Source: Corinectria fuckeliana (taxonomy: Eukaryota; Ascomycota; Sordariomycetes; Hypocreales; Nectriaceae). From it: a DNA stretch of 64,000 nucleotides. The notes under the pieces were generated by a model. It was not told the origin of the DNA. It worked only from the letters and a program-made list of their open reading frames with translations, and made no database searches. The position numbers and the translations under genes were made by a program. Positions 1 through 11,307 of this stretch are shown one piece after another (position 1 is the first letter of the stretch; the number at the start of each line of letters is the position of its first letter). Where the stretch lies: NCBI GenBank assembly GCA_019137255.1, contig WPDH01000100.1, positions 1-64,000 on the forward strand. Reading direction: 5' to 3'.

Positions 1-277
1 AGTCGCAGTACATACCATCTCTGATTTTTATGAGTTGGTATGTGAATCTTGCAGCTCTTTGGGTTGAGACTGAACTCTGTAAGTTGAAACGACAGAACGA
101 TTGATAGGTAAGATGCGTAAAGTAGGCTCCTTGATATAAAAGCAGATAATTTTCCAGCGAGCCCATACACCGTTTCGGCCACACCTCTCATGTTTGCTTT
201 GCTTTCCCTCATCTAACAGCATGTGACGCTTTCCAGCTCGTATCTCGCCAGAACCACCCTCAAACCTACACGCCACA

Positions 278-1320
278 ATGCCTAGCGTCAACGACGCAAA
301 TTCAGACGATACGGGAACTGTCGACCCAACTAACGAAGACTCATCGATAAAGAAACTAAGATTTGAATTGCGAATTATTCATTCAAAGTCAGCAAGGTTC
401 TCGCATTGATGAAGAGCCATGGAAAGCCCCCTGAAGGTCCCAGGAAGGCTGGTGCTGCGTAGATGGCTTCAGAGCGCACAATTTCCAAGTTCACTTCAAA
501 TGTCTTTCCGAAACCGAGAGATTTTATCCAGGAACTTCAGGATGGGCACGACATCAAAGTTTTTCAGGTCTTGTGTGTTGACATCAATCAGCTAGATCCT
601 GAACAGTCCGAAATTGAAACCGTTCTCGAGAAAACAGCATATTGACGAAGGCTACAATCGGCTTGTTACAATCACTCAGCACGGCATGTTCCGCTCACGG
701 AGACCATTCGGTATGGATGGCCCAGATGCTGCGGGATCAGATGACAATCCTCCTAGAACGGCTTGTTTTCACATCGCCTTTGAATGCCCAGATGATCCAG
801 ACACCACCACCTCATTTCGAGTAGAGTCTACACTTGACAAGCCTGAAGAAAAGCCAGACTTGGTGTCCAAAGCCGCTAGTAACAAGCGAAGATCCACCAG
901 AATCCAAGCCAAGAAGACAACACAAGCTGAGGTTAAGAACAGCCGGGTGACAGACCCTCGCAAACAGCCAGGCTCTAGACGGCAAGAGAACCTGATTAGA
1001 CAAGTTCAAAGAGAGTTTTGTCTTGCCCATTATAAGTAACGAGCCAGTGATGACTGGACCTACAAGTTGGTTGCAAGGTTTTTAACGCCTACGGGGAACC
1101 ACGAAATACTCTATCCACATGCAGATAGAGTGTTGAAGGAGCCTATGCCGCTGCGAAAACTCTTCACCAAATATCAAGGGGCCCAAGACGAGCCATTTTT
1201 CAGGACCCTAATTCCTAAACAGATGGAGAGCCAGCCAGACCTGAGCCTAATTGAGCAGGAAAATATGCGTATCACACTAGATGCAATGCTCATAGAGGTG
1301 CCCTTGCTAATACAGTTCTG
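278..1320 (+). pseudogene. decayed coding remnant, unassigned
   Basis: Several protein-like open stretches lie on the plus strand. An ATG at 278 in a good context (cgccacaATG) opens about 43 codons. A second stretch covers 463-645, a third 614-1039 (about 140 codons, ending in a Lys/Arg-rich tail) and a fourth runs from 1067 into the inverted-repeat element at 1321. They sit in different frames and I could not join them with convincing splice sites. The last part has an alternating hydrophobic pattern (LSLIEQENMRITLDAMLIEV) that recalls the C-terminal DUF7580-type region of fungal HeLo proteins, but this is only a weak resemblance. The 1067 frame ends inside the left terminal repeat of the element, which suggests truncation by insertion. 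Most likely a dead gene. Confidence 0.3.
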
Positions 1321-1762
1321 GGCTATAAGTCTCCGTACACCTCACAGTGCGCTACCTTAGAAAGCTTAAATAAAAAGAGAGAAATAGTCTATAAACCAGG
1401 CAATTTAAGATACTAAAATCTATAATAGATATATATAGATAGATATATTTTTAAATAAGTATAGTATATTTTTTACATTCTTTTCTAGCAGATATAGTAC
1501 TAATAGCACTGTATTTCCCCTATAAATTCACTATAAGAAGAAAGTTCTCTTTCTTTATTAATATAAAAAATCCTTTTAGCTTTACTTTATAATATTAATC
1601 TCTTTAAAAAACTATATTACTATAGTTTGTTTCTTTATATATTTAGTGTATATTTCATTTTATTTAACTATGTTTATTTTATATTCTTAATCTACTTTAA
1701 AATAGGTATATTTTGTTAGTAACTATATGGATGCACTGTGTGGTGTACGGAGACTTTTAGCC
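1321..1762. mobile_element. MITE-like element with 30-bp terminal inverted repeats
   Basis: Positions 1321-1350 and 1733-1762 are inverted repeats of one another and match at 28 of 30 positions. The core is GTCTCCGTACACC on the left and GGTGTACGGAGAC on the right. The 380-bp interior is extremely AT-rich (runs of ta, tttt and ataga) and has no open reading frame of note, unlike both flanks. This is what a short non-autonomous DNA transposon looks like; the AT richness could also reflect RIP mutation. I found no clear target-site duplication: the left flank ends ttctg and the right flank starts taatactg. The left end lies inside a coding remnant. No further copy of the terminal repeat was seen in the window. 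Confidence 0.7.
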
Positions 1763-2097
1763 TAATACTGATGGAACACAGAGACGTGCCTAAACAACCT
1801 GAGGTCTCGGCAAGAGACAAAACTCCGCGAAGGCTGTAGAAGTACGGGTAAATTGGGGTAGCTAGTTTCGTTAGTGGTAGTATAGACTTATGCTGAGGTC
1901 GTACAGGACAGTGTCAATGCCATGGGAGATTCTCCCCAGGGCGCCAACGGGGAAGATTTCGACAACATGATATGGAAAAAGCTTTATAAGTTGGGGAATG
2001 TGCAGTCGAGACGATGCCGATTGAAACAAGGGATCTCACGAGGTAAGAATACTGGCTAAGTAACAAAACAAAGAACCAAGTGTTTCAAGTTTCGCAA
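1763..2097. other. short non-coding or remnant stretch
   Basis: No gene is assigned. A plus-strand stretch from the ATG at 1921 stays open for about 40 codons up to a possible splice donor (gtaagaat, near 2042) and could continue past an acceptor near 2100, but the minus strand is also open there. I could not decide between them. Confidence 0.3.
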
Positions 2098-2930
2098 CTA
2101 GATGCCGAAAAACTCGAGGTCCTGAAGAGAGTTGATTTCTTGTCTGAGCTCTTCAATCTCACTCCGAGACTGGGCGTTGCTGTCAATGACTGTTGTCTAT
2201 TGTCTGGGTGATATCAGTTCACGACATGCATGAGTCACCATCGCCATTCTTCAGGTTCCCTGGAGTGTCCGGAGTCCCGGCTCGAGAAGCATTGAATTCC
2301 CCAACAAGGCACGGGGAACAAGTGTTGGGGAGTCGGGAAAATTCAGCCAATCCAGGCTCTTACCGCAGTCTGCCATCCGTTGGGAGAGCCTCTGCTGCCT
2401 CTTTGAGGCTTTGCTCGAGAGTGGGCTGATCGCCATTCTTCCGTAATACTATTGCAGTTTTAGAGACACCGGGCAATAGAATAGCCAGTAGAGGATATTC
2501 CATACATGAAAGCAACGCCTCTGCGATCCTAAGGATGGAATCCAGTATTGTTTTATACAGAGGACTGAGATTAAATAAAAGGAGCTTCAAGTTCTCACTA
2601 CCGAAGTCCGACTTCCAAATGGCTAGTCGAGCGAACTCATTCTGCAACATAGATCACTGCTTTATCCACGGGTGGGCTTGCGTATCTGGCGCACTGATGG
2701 CTTGCTCATTCTGTGGTCCTTTTTGACAATCCAATGGCAGGATCCGGTCCTTTTCGGGTAAAGTTTCTTTGCCCTTGTCGGATGACGAAACTTGTGGTAC
2801 TTCATGGTTGTTCACATCTGGAACAAGGACAGCAATTCCGACATGAGCTTGCCAGAATCGTTGCTTGTGAAGTAAACATTAGACTTTAAGAGGTTAGCAT
2901 CTTGTTTAGGGAGTAGTGACTAGAAGCTTA
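2098..2930 (-). pseudogene. remnant of a fungal helical N-terminal domain protein (HeLo/STAND-type?)
   Basis: On the minus strand, 2650-2364 encodes a helical stretch with the pattern FARLAIWKSDFGS followed by alternating Leu/Ile. This resembles the 'RL.iW...G' segment of fungal HeLo or NACHT-associated N-terminal domains. It ends at a plausible donor (gtaaga). A second open piece at about 2187-2098 ends in a charged coiled-coil-like tail (EIEELRQEIN) and a TAG stop. A third open piece lies upstream, about 2870-2655. I could not connect the three with consistent splice phases, so the locus is listed as a remnant. The domain call is a resemblance by eye, not a search result. Confidence 0.3.
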
Positions 2931-4537
2931 TAGTTTTGTCCAAAAAGCGGTCAGGCCCAAATGTCCCAGATCGCTGTTTCCTTCGTCTCGATGGAGTATG
3001 TGGCGAGGCTCTATCTTGCTGTTGTGCTCTGCGGGTCGCCGTCGGCTGGGCCGCCAACGACTTGGCCTGGAATACCTATGGATCTGCATAGAGCTATTGG
3101 ATAAGGCGTTCTTCAATGATATAATGGTATGAGAGGAGAGTTCGGAACAAAGCAGCAGAGCAGTTTGAGACCAGAAATGACAGCACTACCTCTGAACACC
3201 AAACAATGAACGGGACGGTAGGCTCTTTCTAAGAAGAGAAATGTTATCTTGGCGCTCAATACAGTAACGCCTATATCGGCTGCTTGGGGAACATACAAGC
3301 CTGGCAGCATGTGGCCCCCATTCGATAAGGCCACGTAGCCGGCAGATCAATCAGCCATGAGTCAGAGAAGGCAGGAAGTAGTAAATACAGGTAGACCACC
3401 TTCAAGAACACACAGCAGCAGGTGTGACCTAATTCTAGGAAGGTAGGTGGACGAGGGCGGTCTCGCGATATCAAGCCTCACACACGAATGCTCGAAAGCC
3501 AACTCGAGCCCCCACAGGCAAAACACCGCACTGTGTACTAAGACATGAATAGCTGATAAGGGCCTGATCTACGAAAATGTTTGTCTAGATCAGAAAGGTC
3601 CAGCTGACTCGTTGGTCTCGAGCCTGGGACTGGATGCGAAAGTTCAAAGAGTGATACCCTGGGACAAAGGTGACTCTACTCTTCCTGCATTGTGTCTTTG
3701 GTTAGTGAGTTTGAATTTGACAAAACCAACGTAGCTTGAAGTTCTGCCAGGTACCAGGCTGTCATCGTACACTAAGCCTCCATAGCGAAAGAAGAGGAGG
3801 GTCAGCTGCTCTTCAGCCGCTCTCCAGCCGAACCTCCATGATTCGGAGAAAGAGGGTGGGCCTTGTAGATGTCAACGGTCTACTCGAAGCTGCTGCGTGA
3901 GTAGCACACCACCTTTGCAATAGAACTTGTGACTCGGCGTACGAAGTACTTATTAGATCGACTAAAGTAGACAAGTGCAGAGTTTGATAGAGCTGGAGTT
4001 GAGCTAGAGGTTGAAGAGGTCGTAAATTCGGCGGCCCGAGTCCCACGCCCTATTTCATTAGCCGCCGAAAACCTCCAATGTTACATACCCATAGTTCAAT
4101 CGTTTAAGCCGCGAAACCTTTGAGTGACTTTCTCTTTTCGAGAGAATGAATGTAGATCTAGGTTACTTTATGTGGTGCGCTTGGTTGATAGTATTTCAAT
4201 TAGTATGCAAGATAGGCAGGAAACGATGTATCTCATCTGTGCTGCTCTTCGTTGACTAGACATCCCTACCAATGCAACATTGGAGGTTTTCAGCAGCTAA
4301 TGGGATTGCGCAATACGATCTTCCTAAGCGTAAGGCGCTTTACCTTTAGTGTAATAGTGGTCAATTAACACATAATACCACATCATTTTTAGGACCAAGT
4401 CTAACTTGGCTAAATCGCTTTTCAGTCCATTTCAAGTATACCTCACTGCCCTGCTGAATGGCGTAGCAAGCTAATTTGTATTGCAGGCATCGGGGTCATG
4501 GTGTTATTTAGGCTTGTGCTAAACCTGGTGCTTCTCA
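2931..4537. other. intergenic, no supported gene
   Basis: Only short overlapping open frames without recognisable domains. The sequence has ordinary base composition and no obvious repeat. Nothing here is supported as a gene. Confidence 0.6.
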
Positions 4538-6074
4538 TCATGACGTACTTACAGCCGACATGATAGAATCCCACGCCTCTTTGCCTAGTTTATCGTGCAC
4601 AACACCAATCCAAGGTAGCGACTGGAGGAACACCTTCGCATCCTCCCAGCTTTCCAAGTCGAGTTCCCCAGCCAAGGTCCTGAACTGAGAGCTGAGACGT
4701 AGTTCAGGCTTGCCTGATGCCAACAATTCGCACATCATCACGAGCCAGAACCGGAGCTGACCATAGTCAGCTCCCGAAGTAGACAACGCGTCGCGCTCGA
4801 CTCGATCTCGTAGCATCTCGTGCAGCAAGGCGGCGTGGATGTCCCGCAAGCACTCCACCGGATGAGCAACGGTCGCTAGAAACGCCAGCAGGCCCAGATG
4901 CCACACGTCGTCTAGCGGGCTCTGCGGCCTCTCGCTACGAAGAGGTGCAAAGTCCAAGAGCTTCTGCCACAGCCACGTGAGAAGATCCTGATAATCATGC
5001 GCCGCTATCTTGGTCCTCCCCGGACGCCGGCAAAACGCCATGATCTCCTGTGTGATCTGGCGCAGGGGCACGCACGTCTGGTTTAAGGGATACGCAAGCG
5101 GCCGCGTGGTCTTCCCAACCAAGATGCTCGTGGCCACCCCCAAGGACCCGAACCGCGTCGCCGTGCCCTGGCTCAGAGCGAGGTCGATATCGGTGCGGCA
5201 GATCTTTTGCAGCAGAGAGCGGTTAGTATCGCCCAGCGAGGCCAGGCCGCCAGGGCGCAGAGCTAGTAGGCGCTGGAGACCGTCGAAGTGTATGAGGCTA
5301 CGGGAAATATCGCGGCTGAGGTTCCCGTGGATAGTGAGGGAGACAATGACGGCGATGGTTGAGTCGCCTGGAGTGGTAGGCTGAGACAGCTTACGGTTGA
5401 TGAGGCGGAGAGTCTGGGAGAAGTGCCGTGTTGCTTCAAGGGTCTCACTGCCGGGCTTGTGGAAGAGGGTGAGGTATGTTGCTGTCATGGCGAGCAGACA
5501 GTGGAGGACTAGCGATGTTAGTGCCTGGCAGATATGAAAGCAACACGAACTCTGTAGTCCCTTACAAGCTTGATCCGTAATCATGTACTCGAACCAAGGA
5601 GGGCTCCTTCCTTTAGACGGTCGACAGAATGGGTACGGATAGATGGCATCGCAGATGGCCGAGTGGACTGCTAGAGCGTCAACGACCTGCAGCCCACAAA
5701 ACAGGCACGCACTTACACTGATAAACTAGGTACCGCATGGACGGGGTGAACCGAACAGGGAAGGAAAAGTATCCAAACTCGCCACCTGCAAACGCATTCG
5801 AAGCCGCCGGGTCTACGGCAGCAATCTCCGGGAAGAGCAGCTGGGTCCCATCCTTCCGCGCCAGAGCACCTTCGACAGCCTCGATGATCTCGCGATCCTC
5901 CTCTCGCGGCTGATGCACGTCGCCGAAGAACTCGTCGGCCTGGGGCGGCGCGTTCTTCCGGCCGCGGCCTTGTATCTTCCTGCCCAGGTTCTTGCCCTTC
6001 ATCACGTGGCGACGGATGGCTCGACGAGCTTCGGGCGTGCCGGCCGCGCTGCTGTCGACGAAGTGGAAGCTCAT
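4538..6074 (-). CDS. Fungal_trans_2-type regulator ('tachykinin family' class)
   Basis: Two exons on the minus strand: 6074-5717 and 5670-4538, separated by a 46-nt intron (gtaagt...ctctag). A 49-nt variant using the next AG is also in frame. The product is 496 residues. The N-terminus begins MSFHFVDSS, followed by a basic stretch (RRAIRRHVMKGKNLGRK, then GRGRK). This is characteristic of ascomycete proteins often auto-named 'tachykinin family' and assigned to the Fungal_trans_2 group (PF11951). The remainder is helical with no catalytic motif. I see no Zn2Cys6 cluster at the N-terminus, so DNA binding, if any, would have to come from the basic N-terminal region. The final codons overlap a possible donor (gct|gtaagt near 4555), so a further small C-terminal exon is possible. 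Role: probably nuclear regulation; target unknown. Confidence 0.75.
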
Positions 6075-9000
6075 GGCTGAGGGGATCGGGGGCGGCGTGA
6101 TGGGGGAGGTCTAGGCTGATGCTGGGGATGGCGGCGGCGTAATGAAAGCATCAGACGTGTAAACTCCGTAAACGCCGAGGGTGGAACCGGCAGTGTGAAT
6201 CCATGCTGCCGCTGACTTGTCCACCAAAATTGTGCATGGAAGCAACAATCTTCGCTCAAAGCAGCTGAGGTCGCTGCGTGATGCGAAAGTATGTGTTGAG
6301 GGTGTAGCGTGTTGGTAGGCATGCTGATATGAGCCAGCACGGCTGAGGCACCCACATGTACTACCCCTGGCTTCATTATTGTTCTAGGATACCAGACGTA
6401 ATGTGAGGAATTAACCATTGCTCTACCGTATGCGTCAATAAACCAAGCTTGTTTCCTCTAGCTTATCTCGAAGCCGGTGACTCTAGGTCTGAGACTGGTA
6501 CACCATTCGGAGAATCACAACCTATTGCACAGCGGCCAAGACAACAGGAGAGAACACGAGTGTGCTTCTCAAACAAGTGGAAAAGATGAATCACACGAGA
6601 AAGAAAGAGCGATGCCTCGAGGACTGACCAATTCAACCCGCGTCGTGCCCCTTGGTCCATTGCCTCGGTCTAAGAGCGGATGGTACAGTACGCCAAATTT
6701 CAAAACCTCGGCATTAAGACTGGGAGATGAACAAAGCAGATTTGACGCAGCCAGCCGTGAAATCCAAAGACTGCGACTGGCCTCGCTATAGAGGCGAACG
6801 CTGTAATGCGGGTATCAAACGGTACGCGATGCTGTGGCCGGCTTGTTGAGGTTAGCATGCATGAAAAACTCGATTGGTCACTCTGGCTAGCCCACGCGCT
6901 GAGCTACAACAACTTGCAACTGTCTCATTGGTTTTCGCACACATCATCGTCGAAAGCCACGAGGCGGGATCTGTCCGAGTCAGTGGGTTTGTGCATTGGG
7001 AGGTGGACGGACGCCTCTGGCTGTATGCTTGGAGCCGGTGCAGCATCAGGCCATGTGGCTTCCAGGTATCTGTTGCTTCGACCAGGGTGTCATCCAGGTC
7101 ATCTTATCGTCCCTTTGTGCTTCTCTACCCGGACGGGTGGGGGAATTTCTCCATGTTTCCGTTCTTTGAAGCATTTTTGGGTACGAGTCGAGGTAACAAC
7201 CGAGCATGACCTAGGTCTAGTGTGCCAGTCAGTCTATGAAACATGGCGACTACGTGGAAAGAAGCTTGGGGCACTTGATGGAGAAAATCACATCAGCCCC
7301 ATTGGGGGAGATGGGCAATATGCAGGCTGGAAACTGTGCTTATCCCAAGGGCTTGTTCGCTGGTGTAGGCTAGAGTTTTGGAGGAGGATATGCCAGGATG
7401 GTTTTGTCAAGGGTCGGGATGTGGAGGGAGGGGAAGGGAGAGTAGGAAGGAGGGATGAGGAGAAAGAATGAGGAGGTGTGAGAAACTAAGCTGTTGTCGC
7501 AACTAGGGTGTAAGCCACGAGGAGGGAGAATACGCGCGTAGTAAGGTCACAATAACACAGAAGAAGAATACGGCTTATGGAGTCATGGACCCAGTAGACC
7601 TCCCCCACAATCTAGATCCCCCCAAGACAGAAGAGTTTAGGCTCTGGTTTGTAGGCCAAACCCGTCCGTCTGGAAGTCGAATGCCGTAGTCTGCAGTTGG
7701 CCTGGGTACGCTTATTGACATGATGATATCGTACACGTCCCTCCTCCTCTTGCCACACGTCGGCCACGTTTTAGGAGCAACATCCGAGGGGCGCCAGAAA
7801 TGATGCAAGTCTAAATAAGTGAGGACCCATCTGTCCGACAGCCAGCCAAGCTGCGTGGATGCGAAAAAAGGAAGCAGCCTAGAACCACGACGAGCAGCCC
7901 ATGCATGAGTCAGACGGGCGAGGCCGAATGCGGTGGCACGATGGGATTGGATGGAAGGAAAGACTATTCAACGCGCGTGAGGGGGGCGATGAAACGTGGT
8001 GGTGCAGCCCTTTGACATCTAAGGCTTGCTATTGTTCAAGGAAGCGAATGAACCAAAGAAGATTGGATGCCAGGGTTGATTTTGACCAGGATCAATTCTG
8101 GCCAGGGTCAGCCGGCTGGGGTAAAAGTGCGGAGTAGTGGAGATGTCTTTTCCCGCTTTCAACCGTGGAGGAAACCATGCAAGCAGACAAAAGTTGGTGG
8201 GTGGAAGAGCGGTAGACAGCATCAACCTTATCTGCCACCTTAATACTACCTTGAAGACCCGCCCACGCCATAAAAAAACGAAGCGTATATGTACTCCAAA
8301 AGGTGCTTCAACTAGTGCCTTGGTGTCCATGACAAACAGGCATCCCGCTCCGTCTGTTCCCAGCACGGATTGTACTTCCGGTGCCGCCAGTCCAGACGCG
8401 AAATGACAGGTACCCTGCGTAATCTGCCCTCGCCGGTCCCGAGGTGGTTCTCCTCTTGGGGGCACGTAAGCCAGTACGTAAAGGATACCACCCCCAACAT
8501 TCTCCCTCGGGGGATGGATGATGGAGATGGCTGCTCCCCCGCTGGGGGGTAATCAAGCATAGATTGTTGGCTGACGGCGCTGTCCCCTAGAGAATGAGAC
8601 AGACATGGAGAACAGCATCTGAGTCCCGGGTCCCATAATCCCATCTCGGGACTCTCCCCAGAATCTGCGAATCTGGCGTCTTCAGTGGACCTTTCTGGGG
8701 AAAGGAGAGATTTCCGGGACATTTTTGGGGAGGGGAGGAATGACTGACCCTATCCCTCCCCCAGGTTTTGGATGGAGTGGGCTCACGATTGCATCGCCAG
8801 ACCGCGAAAACCGCCTGATGCTGGTCGGAGTCGCGCGGTTATGGAGGTTAGTTGGTGGCTCGGTGCGGGGCCATGGGGTCGTTAGGGCGCTGGTATCAGC
8901 CCGCTCGTCCCCTAGAAACCGAGAAGCCGTAGTGGGAACATGCCCCGGGGCCCTAATGTTAGTGTTTTCCCCGCGTAGATGCCCCGTCCAATCTGGGGTC

Positions 9001-11104
9001 AATAGATGGCATCCATCCAGGTTCAAGATTGTGTCAAGATGCCCAACCACATCCATACTCCATTCCAACATCTGGCCCCTCCCTTTCACTTTAGACTACC
9101 TTTTTACCTTCTCTCTGCGGGGCGGCCTTCGCGTCTGGCTTACTCCTCACATACCCTCCATCAACCACCCGCCGCGTGTTTTCCTCGTGGTGGCGCTCCC
9201 CGGCGATGCCCCTCCCCGGGGATTCCCCTTCGCTTTCGTCGCGGCGCAAGCCCTGACGGACGCGGGAGGCAGGGCACCCGGCAGCCCTAGATCCAAAGCA
9301 GACATCTTTCCGCTAGGCCGGCGTGAGCTTCCCGGCTGTGAGATGTCGTGATAGCCGGTGCCGTTGATGCGCCGCGAATCAACGGCCCGCTGAGACGGCA
9401 GCTTTGGTGACGGCATTGGGAGTCCGCCGCCAACCACCATCGCCATGGAAGTCTCCCGAGGATCTGGGCTTCGCTCTGTCTGGGAAATGCGGAGAGCAGC
9501 AGTGGCTCAAACGTCTGGACGCTGTCGCTTCTGGCGAGACGAGGTACAGACACGCGAGATGCCACGAGCTACGGGCCTGCCGGGACGCACGGCATCGCAT
9601 GCATCTCACGAGCTGCGGGGGTTACGGTTGAGGCCTCGTGGTTGTTGCGTTGCAGGCGGGACATGGATGCCCGAGATAGAGCGAGTGAGATGGCTGCGAG
9701 ATGGCCGCCTATCTCATGTCAGTTGGTGACGTTGCTGGCAATGACACGAGGCCATCCTTTCAGCTCGCGCGCGAAACATGATACGAGGGCTTACCAAGAG
9801 GGTGGTTTCTCTCCCCGGCCAGACGGGTACGGGATGGAAGCGAATGGGATTTCAACATGCGATGCGTCAGTCGCCGTATCAACCATGCCTGCTCGTGCAT
9901 TCCTCCGGAGGAAAACTGTGACTGCAGATGCAAGAGCACGACCGCATTCGCAACTAGGTCGCACCGCATCGCACCATGGCATCGCCTCACATCACCGCTA
10001 CGGATCGCAATAGCGGTAGCGGTAGCGTCCGGCTCCAGCACCCGGCAGCCAAGAGAAGCAGCTCTAGCTAGTGGCCGGGAAGCTTTGTTTTGCCTCTTTC
10101 CTACTGCGGCTAAATGCTCGAAATGGCGCCGATGTCGTGGCTAACTGCTGCTGGGGGGTAGCCTTTATGACCTACTTATTGGTGCCCAGTTAACCTCGAG
10201 AGACAAGAGAGACCGAAACTGGCATGTTGGCTCCGGCCGGCCCAGCACCGAGGCTTGGCGCACATGGCTTTTGTCCCCTCCCATCCTTGCAGATTGATGC
10301 GGTATGGAATGGGACAAGGCAGCGCCACTCTGTTCAAAGCGCGAGCACGACCGAGAAAAGCCAGCCTGCGATCCTTCAACCCTTGCAAGCCCGAAATGTT
10401 GAGGCCGAGTCTGGGCCTGCGGCGATCTTGGCGAGATGCTCGGCGACGCGGGGAGGCAAGGAGGGTAGGGCAGGCCAGGATCCAAGCGCCACAGCCCCGG
10501 GGGGTGCCCCGTCTGAATGCCGCTTCCATCGCCATTGGTCTTGTTGGTTGGAGGGGAAGTGGGAAGTGCTAGCTATGCAATTATGTACCTACTTAGGCCT
10601 TTGCCCGCAGCGTCTGTGTCCTGTCCGGGGGCTGACATGGGGGCGTGAGTGGGCAGCGCTACAAGGTGTGTGTGGAGAAAGGAACCAAGCAAGCAAGCAA
10701 CAAGAAAGGGCTGCTACCCAGCTGGAGCACGGGGCTCGTGGGAGTGAGAGTTGAGGGTGAAGGCGCGGAAGAGAGAAGGGGGAGAAGGTGAGAGTGAGAG
10801 AGAAAGTGTGTGTGATGGCTCGGAGTTGAGTGGACTTCCATGGCACCCCAAACCCGACGATGCCAGCCAAGCCATGACCCCAACTCGTTGCAGCCGCACC
10901 CGCTCGTGCGCCAGGTGGGGAGCAGACACAAGAAATGCTCACGGAGAGGAGTCGGATGAGGGCACGGAACGATACGAGCGGAGTCGCCTTCCTCTCTGGC
11001 CGCCACCCCAGCCTCGAGCCCGGTCCCGAACGAGCATCTGGGGAGAGGATCTGTTACTCGATTCCATGTACTCTACCCCCTCCCCCGGTCTCCCAGTTTC
11101 CTTC
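6075..11104. other. 5-kb intergenic region, no supported gene
   Basis: Many short overlapping frames occur on both strands, the longest about 220 codons at 6806-7471. Their translations are rich in Cys, Trp, Arg and Ser, show no domain, and have no convincing start or splice context. Composition changes from neutral to GC-rich between about 8700 and 10900. I regard the region as regulatory or neutral DNA upstream of the carrier gene. Confidence 0.6.
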
Positions 11105-11307
11105 AAATAGGTCTCCTCTTCCCCAGACCTTTCTCCAGTGAAACCGCAGATCAAAGCATCCGCTTCCTTCTCTCTCATCCCCCTTCATTCCTCCTTCCTC
11201 CAGGTTTCCTTGGGACCTTCTTCCTCCCCACTCCCAGCCCTTCGGAGCGAGAGCCTCTCATCAAAGAAGAGGCACTACCTGTCTATCCCCTCCCCCAAAC
11301 AGCCATC
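11105..11307 (+). promoter_or_regulatory. pyrimidine-rich leader of the MFS gene
   Basis: The 200 bases before the ATG at 11308 are dominated by C and T (cctctt, ttcctcc, ctctcatc). Such tracts are common just upstream of, or in, 5' leaders of expressed ascomycete genes. The ATG follows 'agccatc', an acceptable fungal start context. Confidence 0.45.

Noticed and set aside
1861..1925. tRNA-like A-box (cgttagtggtagtatag)
   Set aside because: No matching GGTTCGA T-loop or acceptor stem follows at the required distance.
6806..7471. 221-codon plus-strand open frame
   Set aside because: Cys/Trp/Arg/Ser-rich translation without domain, overlapping open frames in the other phases, no start or splice support.
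8725..9351. 208-codon plus-strand open frame and overlapping antisense frames to 10754
   Set aside because: GC-rich stretch in which most phases are open; composition is not protein-like and nothing is recognisable.
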